A DNA stretch of 64,000 nt, taken from contig JAIGNY010003209.1 in the NCBI GenBank assembly GCA_020152595.1, forward strand, positions 412,001 through 476,000, given 5' to 3'. This document shows, piece after piece, positions 12,801 through 21,169 of this stretch. A model generated the notes under the pieces. That model worked only from the letters and a program-made list of their open reading frames with translations. It made no database searches and had not been told where the DNA came from. Source of the stretch: Chiridota heheva. Lineage: Eukaryota; Echinodermata; Holothuroidea; Apodida; Chiridotidae. Positions within the stretch are counted from its first letter, which is position 1; every line of letters starts with the position of its first letter. A program made the position numbers and the translations under genes.

Positions 12801-14895
12801 AGATTGAGGTGGGTGAGAAGAGAAGAGACTTGGAGTTCAGGCATAGGGGAAAGGTTAAGAGGATATGCTTGATGAAGAGGTCGATATTGCAGGTGGGGCA
12901 GAGAGGTGCAGGGGAGCCGGAAAGGACATGGGGTGGGTGAGAGAGGAGTGACCGAGGCGGATGCAGGTGACAACGATGTCTTCCCTGCGATTGCCACTGT
13001 ACAGGGAGGTGTTGCTTCTGACTTTGGGTTTGATGGTATGAAGTTTGTTGCTGGTTTTGTGATTCCAGGAGTCTTGCCAGGTCTTACTGATGTAATTGGA
13101 GATGAAGAGACGGAGGTCTGAGTGCGAAATAGGAAAAGGAGAAATGTTATTTCACACAGCGTTGTTGGCGGCTCTGTGGACAAGGCTGGGGATCAAAAAA
13201 AAGATCATTTTCTTCCCTAAGGAGCAAAGAGCGTGAAGTTTGTTGAGGATTTGTAGCATGAGGGGGTTGGGCCAGAGCATGTTGAGGATGCCAGTGAGTA
13301 CGGATTTAGAGTCAGAGAAGATGACAAAACGAGGGTGGAAAGAGAGTTCTATAAAGTTTAAGGCCAGGAGAATGGCTTTTGGTTCGGCAGAGTAGATAGA
13401 GGTTCCGTCAGGTAGCCTTGAGGAGAGGGTGAGGCCAGGAAAGGCGGCAGCGGCTGCAGAGGAGTCTCCTCGTGTGGAGCCATCGGTGAAGAGGAAGGAG
13501 TAGCCATGGAAATGTCTACTGACTTGGCAGTATTTTGAGCGGAAGAAGGCTGGGTTGTGGGAAAGGTGGGGGGATGCTTTTGTTGAAAGTAAAGAGGTTG
13601 CTAAAGGAGGGGGAGCAGATCGAATGAAAGCACGGGTTCTGCGGATCGGTGAGGATGAGGAGAGCAAAGGAGAGGCAAGCCTTCATACATCTAAGGTCAA
13701 AGGGGAGTTCATTGGCCTTGACGTGGAGACTGGTGATGGGGGAGGTGTAAGTGGCGCCAAGGCAAAGCTGGAATTTGTGATATACCAAGAGAAACACATA
13801 TCAAAATCTTTATAAAATTCTTTAAATTCTGTTATTCAATTTCAGCCACTTGTGAATTTCATAATGTCTTTTCTAGATACATGATGATTTGGGGTGTAAC
13901 AAAGTTCCATCAAATTTTGACCAAAATCCATTTCTATATTTCACACAACATTGACAGAGGAATAAAAAGCAAAGGTTTTACAAAAGGTAATGAAGGATCC
14001 CTCCTTCATTGATGTCACACAACACTGCACAATAACAGCAACAAATTTAAAATGCTGTAAATTGGTCAATTTTGAAACAATTTTAATGATATAGTTTGCT
14101 GTTTTAATGGTTTAGATCATATTTTAAACCAATTAAACCCATGTTGCCTCTAGATGCCCATAGTCCTTTAAAGGTCTATAGACAGCAACATCTTGGAAGA
14201 ATATCTGCTAAAAAGGCAAAAACAAATTATTAGATTTGGTTACAAATTGAACACTTTACAGCATTTTGAAATTGCAGGCTTTTTTAGAATAAACTATGCA
14301 AATTTTTGTGACATCACATCAAGAAGACTCTTATGAATTTCCTTATGTTAACTTATGGGAGCAATTGAATATGGTGAAGATGTTTTGAATCCCCTTATTA
14401 AAATTTTGCATAAGAAAACGGTCTGATGATTTTCAGCGACTGAAATTTAGGACAAACATTTGTCTTCCATACATCACAACTTTTACTTTTCGATACATTT
14501 TTGGTTTTGATTGTTTGTGGTCAACTTTGAGCTTGAATAACTCATTTGCATAAAGATAGTTTCCCCCTTTACATTACCAGAATTATTGGCAACCTTGTGT
14601 ATTAAAAATGACTGTACTGTAATCAAGAGGGTTAATTTCACTTTTTATTCAAAGCTACCCGAAACAAAATTGCATGCCCTTACCGGTTCTCCCCAGTTTC
14701 TCCTCTCATCCATCAGGTCATAGTCACCGTGAGGATCCTTGTCCTGATCTTGGATATTTGGCAGCATGGGATAGTCTCCCCACCCAGTACCATCATCGGG
14801 GAATGGCTCGTAATCAGCATCTGCCATATGGTACCTCTTTGCCGCAGTTGCTCTTTCCACAGGGCTTACAGGAAAAGGACTCCCTGGAATATCAT
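3725..14895 (-). CDS. NDUFB8: NADH dehydrogenase [ubiquinone] 1 beta subcomplex subunit 8 (complex I ASHI), four exons seen
   Basis: Accessory subunit of respiratory complex I, in the membrane-arm beta (distal) module of the inner mitochondrial membrane. Exons on the minus strand: 14684-14895, 11417-11490, 8302-8392 and 3725-3814. All junctions are GT-AG and the phases join exactly (2+70 codons; 24 codons+2; 1+30 codons; 30 codons with stop). About 155 residues result, close to the human mature protein. Diagnostic blocks are ADADYEPFPDDGTGWGDYP, RNWGEP, one membrane helix (MLTFFFVMSTIAGLVF) and the C-terminal GPKQYPYNSLWVEKGG, matching human GPKQYPYNNLYLERGG. The first complete exon starts with two bases of a split codon, so at least one upstream exon carrying the start and import presequence is missing from this model. 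Introns contain DNA transposons and a LINE. No other gene lies between it and the window start. Confidence 0.95.
4749..6201. mobile_element. TTAA-flanked MITE (piggyBac-type target), split by a hAT insertion
   Basis: Terminal inverted repeats AGGATTAGTTCAGGGGTCAA (left) and AGGAATAGTTCAGGGGTCAA (right, reverse) with TTAA at 4745-4748 and 6202-6205. Similarity between the arms continues for more than 120 bp inward. Without the nested hAT element it would be about 590 bp. A related truncated copy is at 46440-46920. No transposase. TTAA targets are typical of piggyBac-type transposases. Confidence 0.85.
5175..6029. mobile_element. hAT-type non-autonomous element nested in the MITE at 4749-6201
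   Basis: Perfect terminal inverted repeats CAGGGTTCTAGCTA and TAGCTAGAACCCTG, with an exact 8-bp target duplication ATCACAAC at 5167-5174 and 6030-6037. The empty site is visible in the related MITE at 46640-46670. The 8-bp duplication and CAGGG ends are hAT hallmarks. An open frame at 5289-5693 has no recognisable transposase. Confidence 0.92.
6600..7530. repeat. Degenerate tandem of a 'GAGCTTC..GGGGCTTTG..CCCCTGG' repeat
   Basis: Four to six diverged units of about 200 bp share AATCTTTAGAGCTTC, GGGGCTTTGTCCCCTGG and GTTCCCA(C/T)GCTGCCAT-like blocks, plus AAGCCATTT spacers. A further copy lies at 49950-50180. No coding potential; origin unknown. Confidence 0.55.
7921..8245. repeat. 48-bp minisatellite in an NDUFB8 intron, about 6 copies
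   Basis: Unit GAATTTCCTTCATCATAATA followed by TAACAATATATTACTCACTGAAAAA. Period 48-50 bp, one partly deleted unit near 8095-8140. It ends about 60 bp from the 5' splice site of the exon at 8302-8392. Confidence 0.9.
8302..8392 (-). CDS. NDUFB8: NDUFB8 exon (transmembrane helix)
   Basis: Acceptor CTATACAG, donor GTAAGT. Encodes REKMLTFFFVMSTIAGLVFI and GSKITVFPPI, the single membrane span of the subunit. Begins with one base completing Leu and ends in phase 0. A 48-bp minisatellite array begins only about 60 bp downstream in the intron. Confidence 0.92.
9392..9720. repeat. Dispersed 280-300 bp repeat family (copy 1 of 3)
   Basis: Contains ordered blocks CACTATGCATATTAATGAAA, AATAGGGCACATCTACGGAC, CATGGGC and CCGTTCTTGAGATAT before a CA-rich end. 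The same blocks recur at 15800-16065 and 16118-16440 in the same orientation. Confidence 0.7.
9955..10910. repeat. Diverged relative of the 39507-40790 TTAA element, with tRNA-like centre
   Basis: The left edge reads TTAACCCTTACTC, like the TTAACCCTTAAATG edge of the foldback at 39507. Blocks at 10620-10850 (CCAAAACAAAAGATTGACGG, TTTTGCCAATTTTT, TTTTCTCAAAATTCTG) match the right arm of that foldback in order. A tRNA-like sequence sits in the middle (10364-10428). Ends and inverted arms are too diverged to prove by eye. Confidence 0.4.
10364..10428 (-). repeat. tRNA-like (pol III box A/B) sequence
   Basis: The minus strand reads TGTGGTGTAGTGGATATGAA (box A-like) and, about 35 bp on, CCAGGTTCGTGTCC (box B-like). 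No cloverleaf closes, so it is not called as a tRNA gene. Confidence 0.55.
10975..11329. mobile_element. TA-flanked MITE (Tc1/mariner-type), 355 bp
   Basis: About 70-bp terminal inverted repeats starting CACACCGAACGCGACGCGG on both ends, flanked by TA at 10973-10974 and 11330-11331. The arms stay alike through the AACAAAGGAAAAGAAAC block. No transposase. It lies about 90 bp from the NDUFB8 exon at 11417-11490, on the downstream intron side. Confidence 0.88.
11417..11490 (-). CDS. NDUFB8: NDUFB8 exon (linker before the membrane helix)
   Basis: Encodes LHIDADWLVRTNPSIHETGN followed by EAIS and two bases of a Leu codon. It begins at acceptor AATAG and ends at donor GTAAGT. The sequence is poorly conserved across animals, but phase and position fit exactly between the neighbouring exons. 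Confidence 0.85.
11491..12341. other. NDUFB8 intron, nothing recognised
   Basis: AT-rich intronic sequence. Open frames on the plus strand (11544-11735, 11962-12186) are low-complexity and not convincing. Confidence 0.5.
12346..14167. mobile_element. TTAA-flanked MITE (AGGACTATGG family), split by a LINE
   Basis: Ends GGACTATGGATATATTTTAG (left) and, reversed, AGGACTATGGGCATCTAGAG (right), with TTAA at 12342-12345 and 14168-14171. It is an inverted-orientation relative of the uninterrupted copy at 29395-30181. The homologous halves stop exactly at the LINE boundaries 12505 and 13769. Confidence 0.85.
12505..13769 (-). mobile_element. I/Nimb-like LINE 3' fragment (copy 5, distinct subfamily) inside a MITE
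   Basis: 5'-truncated minus-strand LINE with 8-bp target duplications GGAATTTG at 12497-12504 and 13770-13777. It encodes the RNase H region of ORF2 (LFTDGSTRGDSSAAAAAF, then SAEPKAILLALNF) at about 13150-13510 and tail sequence ending in CAACAAACCAA. Similar to the 33632 copy but clearly a different subfamily. Frames are interrupted. Confidence 0.88.
14168..14683. other. NDUFB8 intron, nothing recognised
   Basis: AT-rich intronic sequence without repeats or open frames that I can support. Confidence 0.5.
14684..14895 (-). CDS. NDUFB8: NDUFB8 exon (conserved N-terminal matrix-side segment)
   Basis: Acceptor TTTTCAG just right of 14895, donor GTAAGG at 14683. Encodes DIPGSPFPVSPVERATAAKR onward to RNWGEP. 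The family block YEPFPDDG..GWGDYP is intact. Starts in phase 1 (two bases complete the previous codon) and ends in phase 0. Confidence 0.95.
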
Positions 14896-15336
14896 CTGAA
14901 AATAGTCAAATGAAATTACCAGATAAGCTTCTCGTCACAAATATTTGTATCAACTTGGAGAACAGCAAATAATAATTACATTCTCTGTGGATGCACACTT
15001 CTGCTTTGCTACAATCAATATAAACAGGGTCTGTGCACAATTATTATCTATAAGTATAAAGTCAATGTAAGGTTCTCCCAAAATTCAGCCTGCAATGAGC
15101 TACGTATATGGAGAAAAGCTAAATTTTAGAAACAAGTATGGCTATATTATTACAAAAAATTTGATTTATTGCAGAAGAAAAATAAGAGATATATTGCAAA
15201 CATTTTGACCAATCCATTTCCAATCCAACCCGCCTCTACATACAGTGCCCATGCGAGCAGTTTGACACAGGCGAGTTTTTTCAGTGCTTTATCAACGCTT
15301 TGTAGGCGACTTGCCTGCACTTTGTAAGCGACTTAC

Positions 15337-15396
15337 CGGTGTCTTTCGAAGAATAAAATTGGGACCTACTTTGGTCACTTTCGTAAGCCATTGCCA
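15337..15396 (-). CDS. Candidate 60-bp upstream exon of NDUFB8
   Basis: On the minus strand a good acceptor (CTTATATTGCAG) and a consensus donor (CCG then GTAAGT) bound 60 bp with an open frame, AMAYESDQSRSQFYSSKDT. It ends in phase 1, as the next NDUFB8 exon requires; the joined SKDTDDIPG resembles human TKDMFPG. It is symmetric (phase 1-1) and could be a cassette or could supply an ATG. It lacks the arginine-rich character of an import presequence, so another upstream exon would still be expected. Confidence 0.35.
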
Positions 15397-15799
15397 CTGC
15401 AATATAAGTGAGCTTTAACGGGACTTGAACATTTTAAACAAGTACGGTAGAACCACTGTACTTCATGTTCTACAAAACAAATTACCGTAAAGCTGCCCTG
15501 AAATTGAGTGATTTGCTTAATTCATTTCTTGATTGCTTGTGATAATCTATGGAATTTTTCGAAAGCATGTCAAGTTAAAAGGTTAGCAAAAACTTTTTGC
15601 AGACCTTGCAAACAAAACGGAGAAAGCTGTGCACGATTTAATGCAGTGATCGGCAAATTGTTAAGACTTAAAGTTACAGGTAGGGTTACGGAGCCAGAAG
15701 CAAAAGGTTTTGTGGTTCCGATGCTTTTTTTTCATATGCTGATTGATTTGCTAGTTTTGTATAAACTGTTATGTCAATGCATATCATGAAATATTTCTT

Positions 15800-16065
15800 C
15801 TAGGATATCTATTCATAAGGCACATCCACCATGCATGATGCAGATCAATAAAATGGACATACCTATTGACAACACTAGCATGTGCACAATAATTAACAAT
15901 ATTATCACAGCAAGTATATTGCAAAACAGACATAGGGTTGTTCATACATCATATTTGAAGAATTTTAGGTTATGGCCTGCCTACTCATTAATATCACCAT
16001 CAAACCCAATAAGGCACATCCACAAACCATGGGCTACATGCAGTGTGTATCAAATATGACTTGAA
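15800..16065. repeat. Dispersed 280-300 bp repeat family (copy 2 of 3)
   Basis: Contains AATAAAATGGACATACC, CCAATAAGGCACATCCAC and CATGGGCTA blocks, in the same order as 9392-9720 and 16118-16440. Confidence 0.65.
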
Positions 16066-16117
16066 TCCAGTTTATCATTCTTTAGATACCGTAATTACAA
16101 GCTTTTTCCAGCAAAAT

Positions 16118-16450
16118 CATATTAAGCCTTTCCTACTATGCATACTAATAAAATTCAACATTCTTATACCATGAGCATGTAAACACTACCTACTGTAACA
16201 ACAATATTACACCAAATATGAAACAAAATGGACATGCTGTTGTAAAATATGTACATTTCAATATTTTTATATTAAGCCCCTCCCACTCATTAATATCCAT
16301 GACATCATCACCAAAACCAATAGGGCACCTGTACGAATCATGGGCAACCTGTGCACAATACATGATATGAATCCACCTTACCGTTCTTGAGATATCATGT
16401 TTACAAGCTTGGTGTCACACACATATACATGTACACACACACACACATAT
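16118..16450. repeat. Dispersed 280-300 bp repeat family (copy 3 of 3), ending in (CA)n
   Basis: Best-preserved blocks: CCTACTATGCATACTAATAA, CCCCTCCCACTCATTAATAT, CCAATAGGGCACCTGTACGA and CCGTTCTTGAGATATCATG, followed by a short CA/TA run at 16425-16460. Confidence 0.7.
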
Positions 16451-16459
16451 ATACACACA

Positions 16460-17137
16460 CGCCAAATATGAGGGGTGCGTTAAAGTAGCATTTTGCACAA
16501 TGCAAAACGTGCAATGATGCACACTGTCCGGAGGTGTAGGGGTGAGTCATACAATTGACAAGTGCATTAGGCTAATGGTCAATCAGGCGAAATTCGCTCC
16601 AAACTTGCTATCTTACCATATTACGCACCTTTCTTGCTTTAAGTCTTCTTTGAAGTTGTTTTTAGTGCTCAAAAAGACAAAATTAGAAGACCCTTTATGC
16701 TTGTTTTGGCAAAAAAGTTTTCCCTAGTCAGATCTTCGAAGTTTCTGTCACTCGTAATTGTTTGTGTTCGACATCATATTACATCTATGGTCGTCCTACA
16801 ACTGATTGGCTTACAACTCATGCACATTTAAATACATTCAACTAAACAAGTAAACATTTTTATCGAACTTTGACCTCATGAATAATCAACAACAAAAATC
16901 AGTTCTGCTCTTACAGTAATGGCTGCATAGTTGTTCATATTGCGAACAGAAGATTCACAGAAAATATATCAATTCTACCATTTGCTAGTAAGTTTTAAAC
17001 GGCAAGATTTTGTGGATAAACGAGAAAACTCTTGTGAACCTAACGTTAGTGATCAAAAAGATTTTTGATATATTAGTAAAGAATATTATCAGTGAAGTTG
17101 TGTAAAGTTAAATAAAGTTTAAAAAAAAAAAAAAAAA
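16460..17137 (+). other. Possible retrocopy with 3' oligo(A)
   Basis: An A-run of about 18 at 17119-17137 follows TTAAATAAAGTTT, which looks like a polyadenylation signal and tail of a reverse-transcribed RNA on the plus strand. No coding region is recognised upstream and no target duplication was found. An internal A-tract by chance is possible. Confidence 0.3.
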
Positions 17138-17306
17138 ATGTCTTTCAACTCCAATGGCGTGTATAGGGAAAAAAACATAACCTTCGTGAGGCCGCAGATC
17201 AGTAAACAACAACAATCACACAATGTCAGCATACAGAAATGGCTTAAAGTGAAAGAAATTACAGCCAAACGATGGTACCTTAGATTCAGATGGTACCTTA
17301 CCTCAC

Positions 17307-17415
17307 CTCGGTGAGTCAGTCCCAAGTTCCAAGAAAGACTGATTCCGACCGATATTTCAGCAGTCAGTCGTGTTGTAGGCCAAGGCCTTCTTCTTCTGGA
17401 GACTGCCTCCTTCAA
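17307..17415 (-). CDS. Weak candidate for the NDUFB8 presequence exon
   Basis: The minus strand is open for an arginine-rich stretch (VSRRRRPWPTTRLTAEISVG...) that looks like a mitochondrial targeting peptide. It ends at CGAG then GTGAGG, phase 1, which fits both the 15337-15396 candidate and the first firm exon. A stronger donor (GTAAGG) five bases further gives the wrong phase. There is no in-frame ATG within the exon, so the start would need another exon. Confidence 0.2.
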
Positions 17416-17429
17416 ACTTGAAGATTCTT

Positions 17430-18890
17430 ATTTAAGTATGATATATGCCTGTAGGCTCTACTGTAGCTTACTTCAGTAAACTGACCTAAAGAGTGTAGGC
17501 CTAGCCTAAAAAAGTTACGGTAGCCTAACGTAACAACGAAGTTCGAAGAGGAAAAACTAACGTACAAGTACTGAAGTAGGCCAACTCATGAGCCATGGAA
17601 TGCCAATGCAAAAGCTGTTATTTTGAAGGAAGTATTTTTTTTTTACCTGACGATGCACATCTTACGCTTGTGGTTCTATGTAACAACGAAAATCTTAGAA
17701 AATCTTTCTTCAGCCTTTGGCGTATTAATCGACTGGCGAAAGCCATTTTAATAGGTAAGGTGGTACCAAACAAATTACAAGTCTGGTACTATTCTGGTTA
17801 GCTAAAATCAATATCCTATCGAGGCGTAATCCAATTTTAGGCATACTTTAATTTTTCGGCGGCGGTATTTGCGAAGTTAGCAGCATCACAAAAGTAGTTG
17901 ATCTAACTGTAACTTGTGATGTCAAGGTGCTTGCACCTCTCAGGATGATAAAGTTGCAGGATCATTTTTTTTTTTCACATTGAAAGAAATGGGAGACGGT
18001 CCAGAACCGGAACCCGAAATGATGATTATCCTTTTTGTCAACGAAGCCGGGCATAATTGTTCTGTATTACACAAGTAACATCCAAATTAATATTTTATTG
18101 ACAATTTGAAGAATTTTATTAATATTTCAGCCATGCCCATAGCCAGAAGGGGGCACAAAGCGACCGTGCAAGTTGAAACACTAATGGGGACTGGGCCGGG
18201 GAAAAAGCTCTTGCCACTAACTTGAAATCGTATCAATTTCTTCCTGGATCATTGATAGCCTACTCAGCACACCCTAATTTTTTACGAACTCTTTTCAGAC
18301 AAATGTAGTTAAAAACATAAAGGTAGAAAAGACTCCTTGTACCTTCTATATGAGAGGGAATATATAAGGTAGAGCCTGTATCCTGCTAAAACATGTTAAC
18401 TCCACTTTGTTTAGTGGCAGAAGGAACAAGGTGTAAAAAACATTGTTCCCTACCTCCCAGCCCCTCCCACCCCCTCCCCGAATCATAAAAGAAAACAGAC
18501 AAGAGATGTTCTACAAATGAATTCAGGGCAGATACTTTTGTGTTCAGGGTCCACTAATGAACAATAGCATATGTACTTTTCATTGAATAGGCCCCCGTAC
18601 CCATATCCGAATGCTCCCCCCCTCCCTTATCCCAATCCCATACAAAGGCAGGATACACCTATATGAACAAATAAATAAATCATAAAAAGGATTTACAACT
18701 CCATAGTGGTAAACTTCCATCGTAAAAGTGTGCAACAGCAAAACAGGAGAGCTCAGAATACGATCAGGACCCAAAAAGGCTAAAAACAAAATCCATTACA
18801 AATTGGTGGAGACGGGATGGCGGCATTACCAAATTTGCCTCTGCTTCATCTCAGTACTATCAACTGCTATATGCGGATCGAGGATTTCAA
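17430..18890. other. Intergenic or NDUFB8 5' region, nothing recognised
   Basis: Mixed-composition sequence that probably includes the NDUFB8 promoter, which I could not define. A C-rich stretch lies near 18450-18480. No supportable gene. Confidence 0.4.
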
Positions 18891-18899
18891 AAAGGGGGT

Positions 18900-19600
18900 G
18901 ACGTGCTGTAGTTAATTCTTTGTTGGCTTCTTGTGGAGTAGCGCACTCACGTGTACTCTTGCAAGGCATTCTTCAGTTATGCGCAGATGGGGTTCGATAG
19001 TACCCATGTGAGTCTCTGTGATTCATCCAACCCTCTCCCTCTAGTTAGTCCTCCTGTAGTCTTCAGGCTTTTCTTGAGAACCTGCTCAATCACCATGTCA
19101 GTTGACAATCCAGCCCAGTAACGGTCTGAACGTCGCACTACATGGAATCCAAAACCAAGTATTGTTGAACGTCAGGATGTTGTACTGGTAACCGAGCAAA
19201 TCGCTGGAGATAACACATAGATTGATTTTTATTCTTACCAAGGTTGGAGTAAGTAAGTCATAAAGACTCGTTGCATTCCTTCTGCAGATCATGGCTTACA
19301 GTCTTGCAGACAAATTTTGTGTATAAAATTACCAGCAACTGCCTGGTAAGGTACCATATCATGCAATACGTGCAAGTGCAAATTCCAGTCACTGGTACGT
19401 TCCAATTTGATTAATTTCCGAGCAATATTAATCATGCGACGGTCATGTCTATGTACTGAAGCCAAAATTGAGCTATTCGGAGATCTTTCATGGATTCCTT
19501 TATTTCCTTCATTGCAGAATTTATCTTTTGCAAGACATCTGTGGAGAAGGCACTCTCCTCGGCAGCTCAGCCACTTCATCTCTTATTAAGGCATGCGTAT
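18900..19600 (-). pseudogene. Decayed copy of a conserved uncharacterised animal protein
   Basis: Minus-strand reading gives, in order, IKLERTSDWNLHLHVLHDMV (about 19350-19420) and FHVVRRSDRYWAGLSTDM with VIEQVL and TTGGLTRGRGLDESQRL (about 19000-19150). I recognise these blocks from memory as hallmarks of a large uncharacterised protein family in cnidarians, molluscs, arthropods and deuterostomes, with a conserved core close to RRSDRFWAGLSTDLVIEQVL. Function unknown to me. The copy is interrupted by several in-frame stops and frame changes, for example TAA after SNPICA near 18980, and lacks most of the protein. It may be a host pseudogene or cargo of a mobile element. Confidence 0.6.
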
Positions 19601-19679
19601 GTACTTCATGGAGGTGAATCGCGGCACCATTCAGGGTTAATTCCTGACAGTTGTCTCTTCGCCCGGCGGGCCTTCTGTG

Positions 19680-19940
19680 TCATCCATTTGTTCGCCATCT
19701 GTATCACCCAATTGTTCACCCTATGTTACTCACTCCTTGGCCATCTGTATCACCCATTCGTTCACCCTCCGTATCACCCTCTGTCATCCAGTCTTTCGCC
19801 ATCAGTATCATCCATTTGTTCTTCACCTGTCACCCATTCTTTCGCCATCTGTGTCACCCATTCGTTTGCCACCTGTCACCCAGTCCTTCGCCATCTGTGT
19901 CATTCAATTGTTCACTATCTATGTCACCCATTGGCACATA
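19680..19940. repeat. Minisatellite, 24-26 bp unit, about 10 copies
   Basis: Unit CCATCTGTGTCACCCATTCG plus TTCG/TTCAC. Open in all plus frames because of composition, which explains the proline/serine/histidine-rich frames there. Not considered coding. Confidence 0.85.
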
Positions 19941-20280
19941 ATATCTGCTCCATGTTTGTTTCATCGTCAATGTTTACTGGCTCACCAGCATAATCACCAT
20001 TCTTGTGACTCGTGTTGTGTGTACTAGGCACTAGAGTACCAAATATCTTTGCCGCTAAGTGTTCTGATCTACGTCCACTAGAAGGAGTCCGCGAAGGGCC
20101 CTGTCATATGCCGTACCGGACACCATATCATGTGTGTGACTGTTTTCAGCAAACACAGTTCAAGTAAGCGTTGAAGTCCTGATCCTGCCACGTGTCCAAT
20201 ACACCACAGGTAGGGCAGGAGTGTATGGAAGCCACACAGTCGTAGCACAATTGCATGCGGGTGACTGTCTTCGCGCTCGC
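19941..20280. other. Unassigned sequence before a LINE
   Basis: GC-richer stretch between the minisatellite and the LINE at 20281. No open frame or repeat recognised. It could be the 5' region of the LINE that resumes at 21170. Confidence 0.3.
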
Positions 20281-21168
20281 TCTCTGATCAATGACTCCAA
20301 GACTGAATTTCTTCTAATTGGCACTCGTCAGCAATAAGCTAAAGCTGGAGTCCAATCCATCAAAGTTGGTGATGCTGAAATAAAACCATCTGTTAGTGTA
20401 AAAAATTTGGGTGTTTATTTGGACAATTACATGTCTATGAATATCTATATTGGGAAAGTTTGTTCCAAAGCTTATCACGGTCTTTATACCATTCGTCAGA
20501 TTGCCAAATATCTTGATGTAGATTCCATGAAAACCGTTATTAATGCTTTTGTTATAAGTCACATTGATTATTGTAATTCACCTCTTGTTGGACTACCTGA
20601 TTTTCAACTTTACAGAATTCAAAGAATACTTAATGGTGCTGCTCGGTTGATTTTCAGACTACCAAAATGTTCTCACATTAATGCTGTTTTGAAGTCCCTT
20701 CACTGGTTACCAGTCAAACAAAGAATTGATTATAAAATTATCTTAAAAGTTTTCAAGTGCATTAAAGGCTTGGCTCCAAAATATTTATGTGAAATGGTAA
20801 TTGAAAAACCATCCCGCTATGACTTTCGTTTCAAGTCCCTATTTGTTCCCCGTATTAAGCATAACACTCTTGGCGAAAGGGCCTTTGCTTATAAAGGTCC
20901 TTGGTTGTGGAATTCACTCCTAACTGAACTCAAATGTATTGATAATGTATCCCTGACCTCCTTCAAAACTAAGTTTAAAACTTTTTTGTTTAAAAATACA
21001 TTAATCTAATGTGCAGCTTGATCCATTGTATTTCTATTTATGTTGTCATTTCTGTATTCTTGTTTTTGTTTTTGTATCTAATTTCCTTGTATGTAAAGCG
21101 CTTTTAAATGTTTTGACAAAATTAGCGCTATATAAATTTCTGTATTATTATTATTATTATTAGGTGGC
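20281..21168 (+). mobile_element. CR1/L2-type LINE, 3' fragment
   Basis: Encodes the RT thumb and C-terminal part of ORF2 as a nearly intact 200-residue frame (20407-21009). Typical blocks are NAFVISHIDYCNSPLVGLP, LKSLHWLPVKQRIDYKI and FKTKFKTFLFK. The 3' UTR carries GTAAAGCGCTTTTAAATG and GCGCTATATAAATTTCTG, then (TAT)n, the usual tail of this group in marine invertebrates. 5'-truncated; the frame before 20407 has one stop. Relatively young by its long open frame. Confidence 0.9.
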
Positions 21169-21169
21169 G

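Noticed and set aside
16440-17137. Processed pseudogene call for the oligo(A)-ended segment
   Set aside because: A tail and signal-like AATAAA are present but no coding remnant or target duplication was found, so it is kept only as a low-confidence note.
19490-20027. Overlapping plus-strand frames of 96-167 residues
   Set aside because: Three frames are open at once over a 24-26 bp minisatellite, a composition effect.
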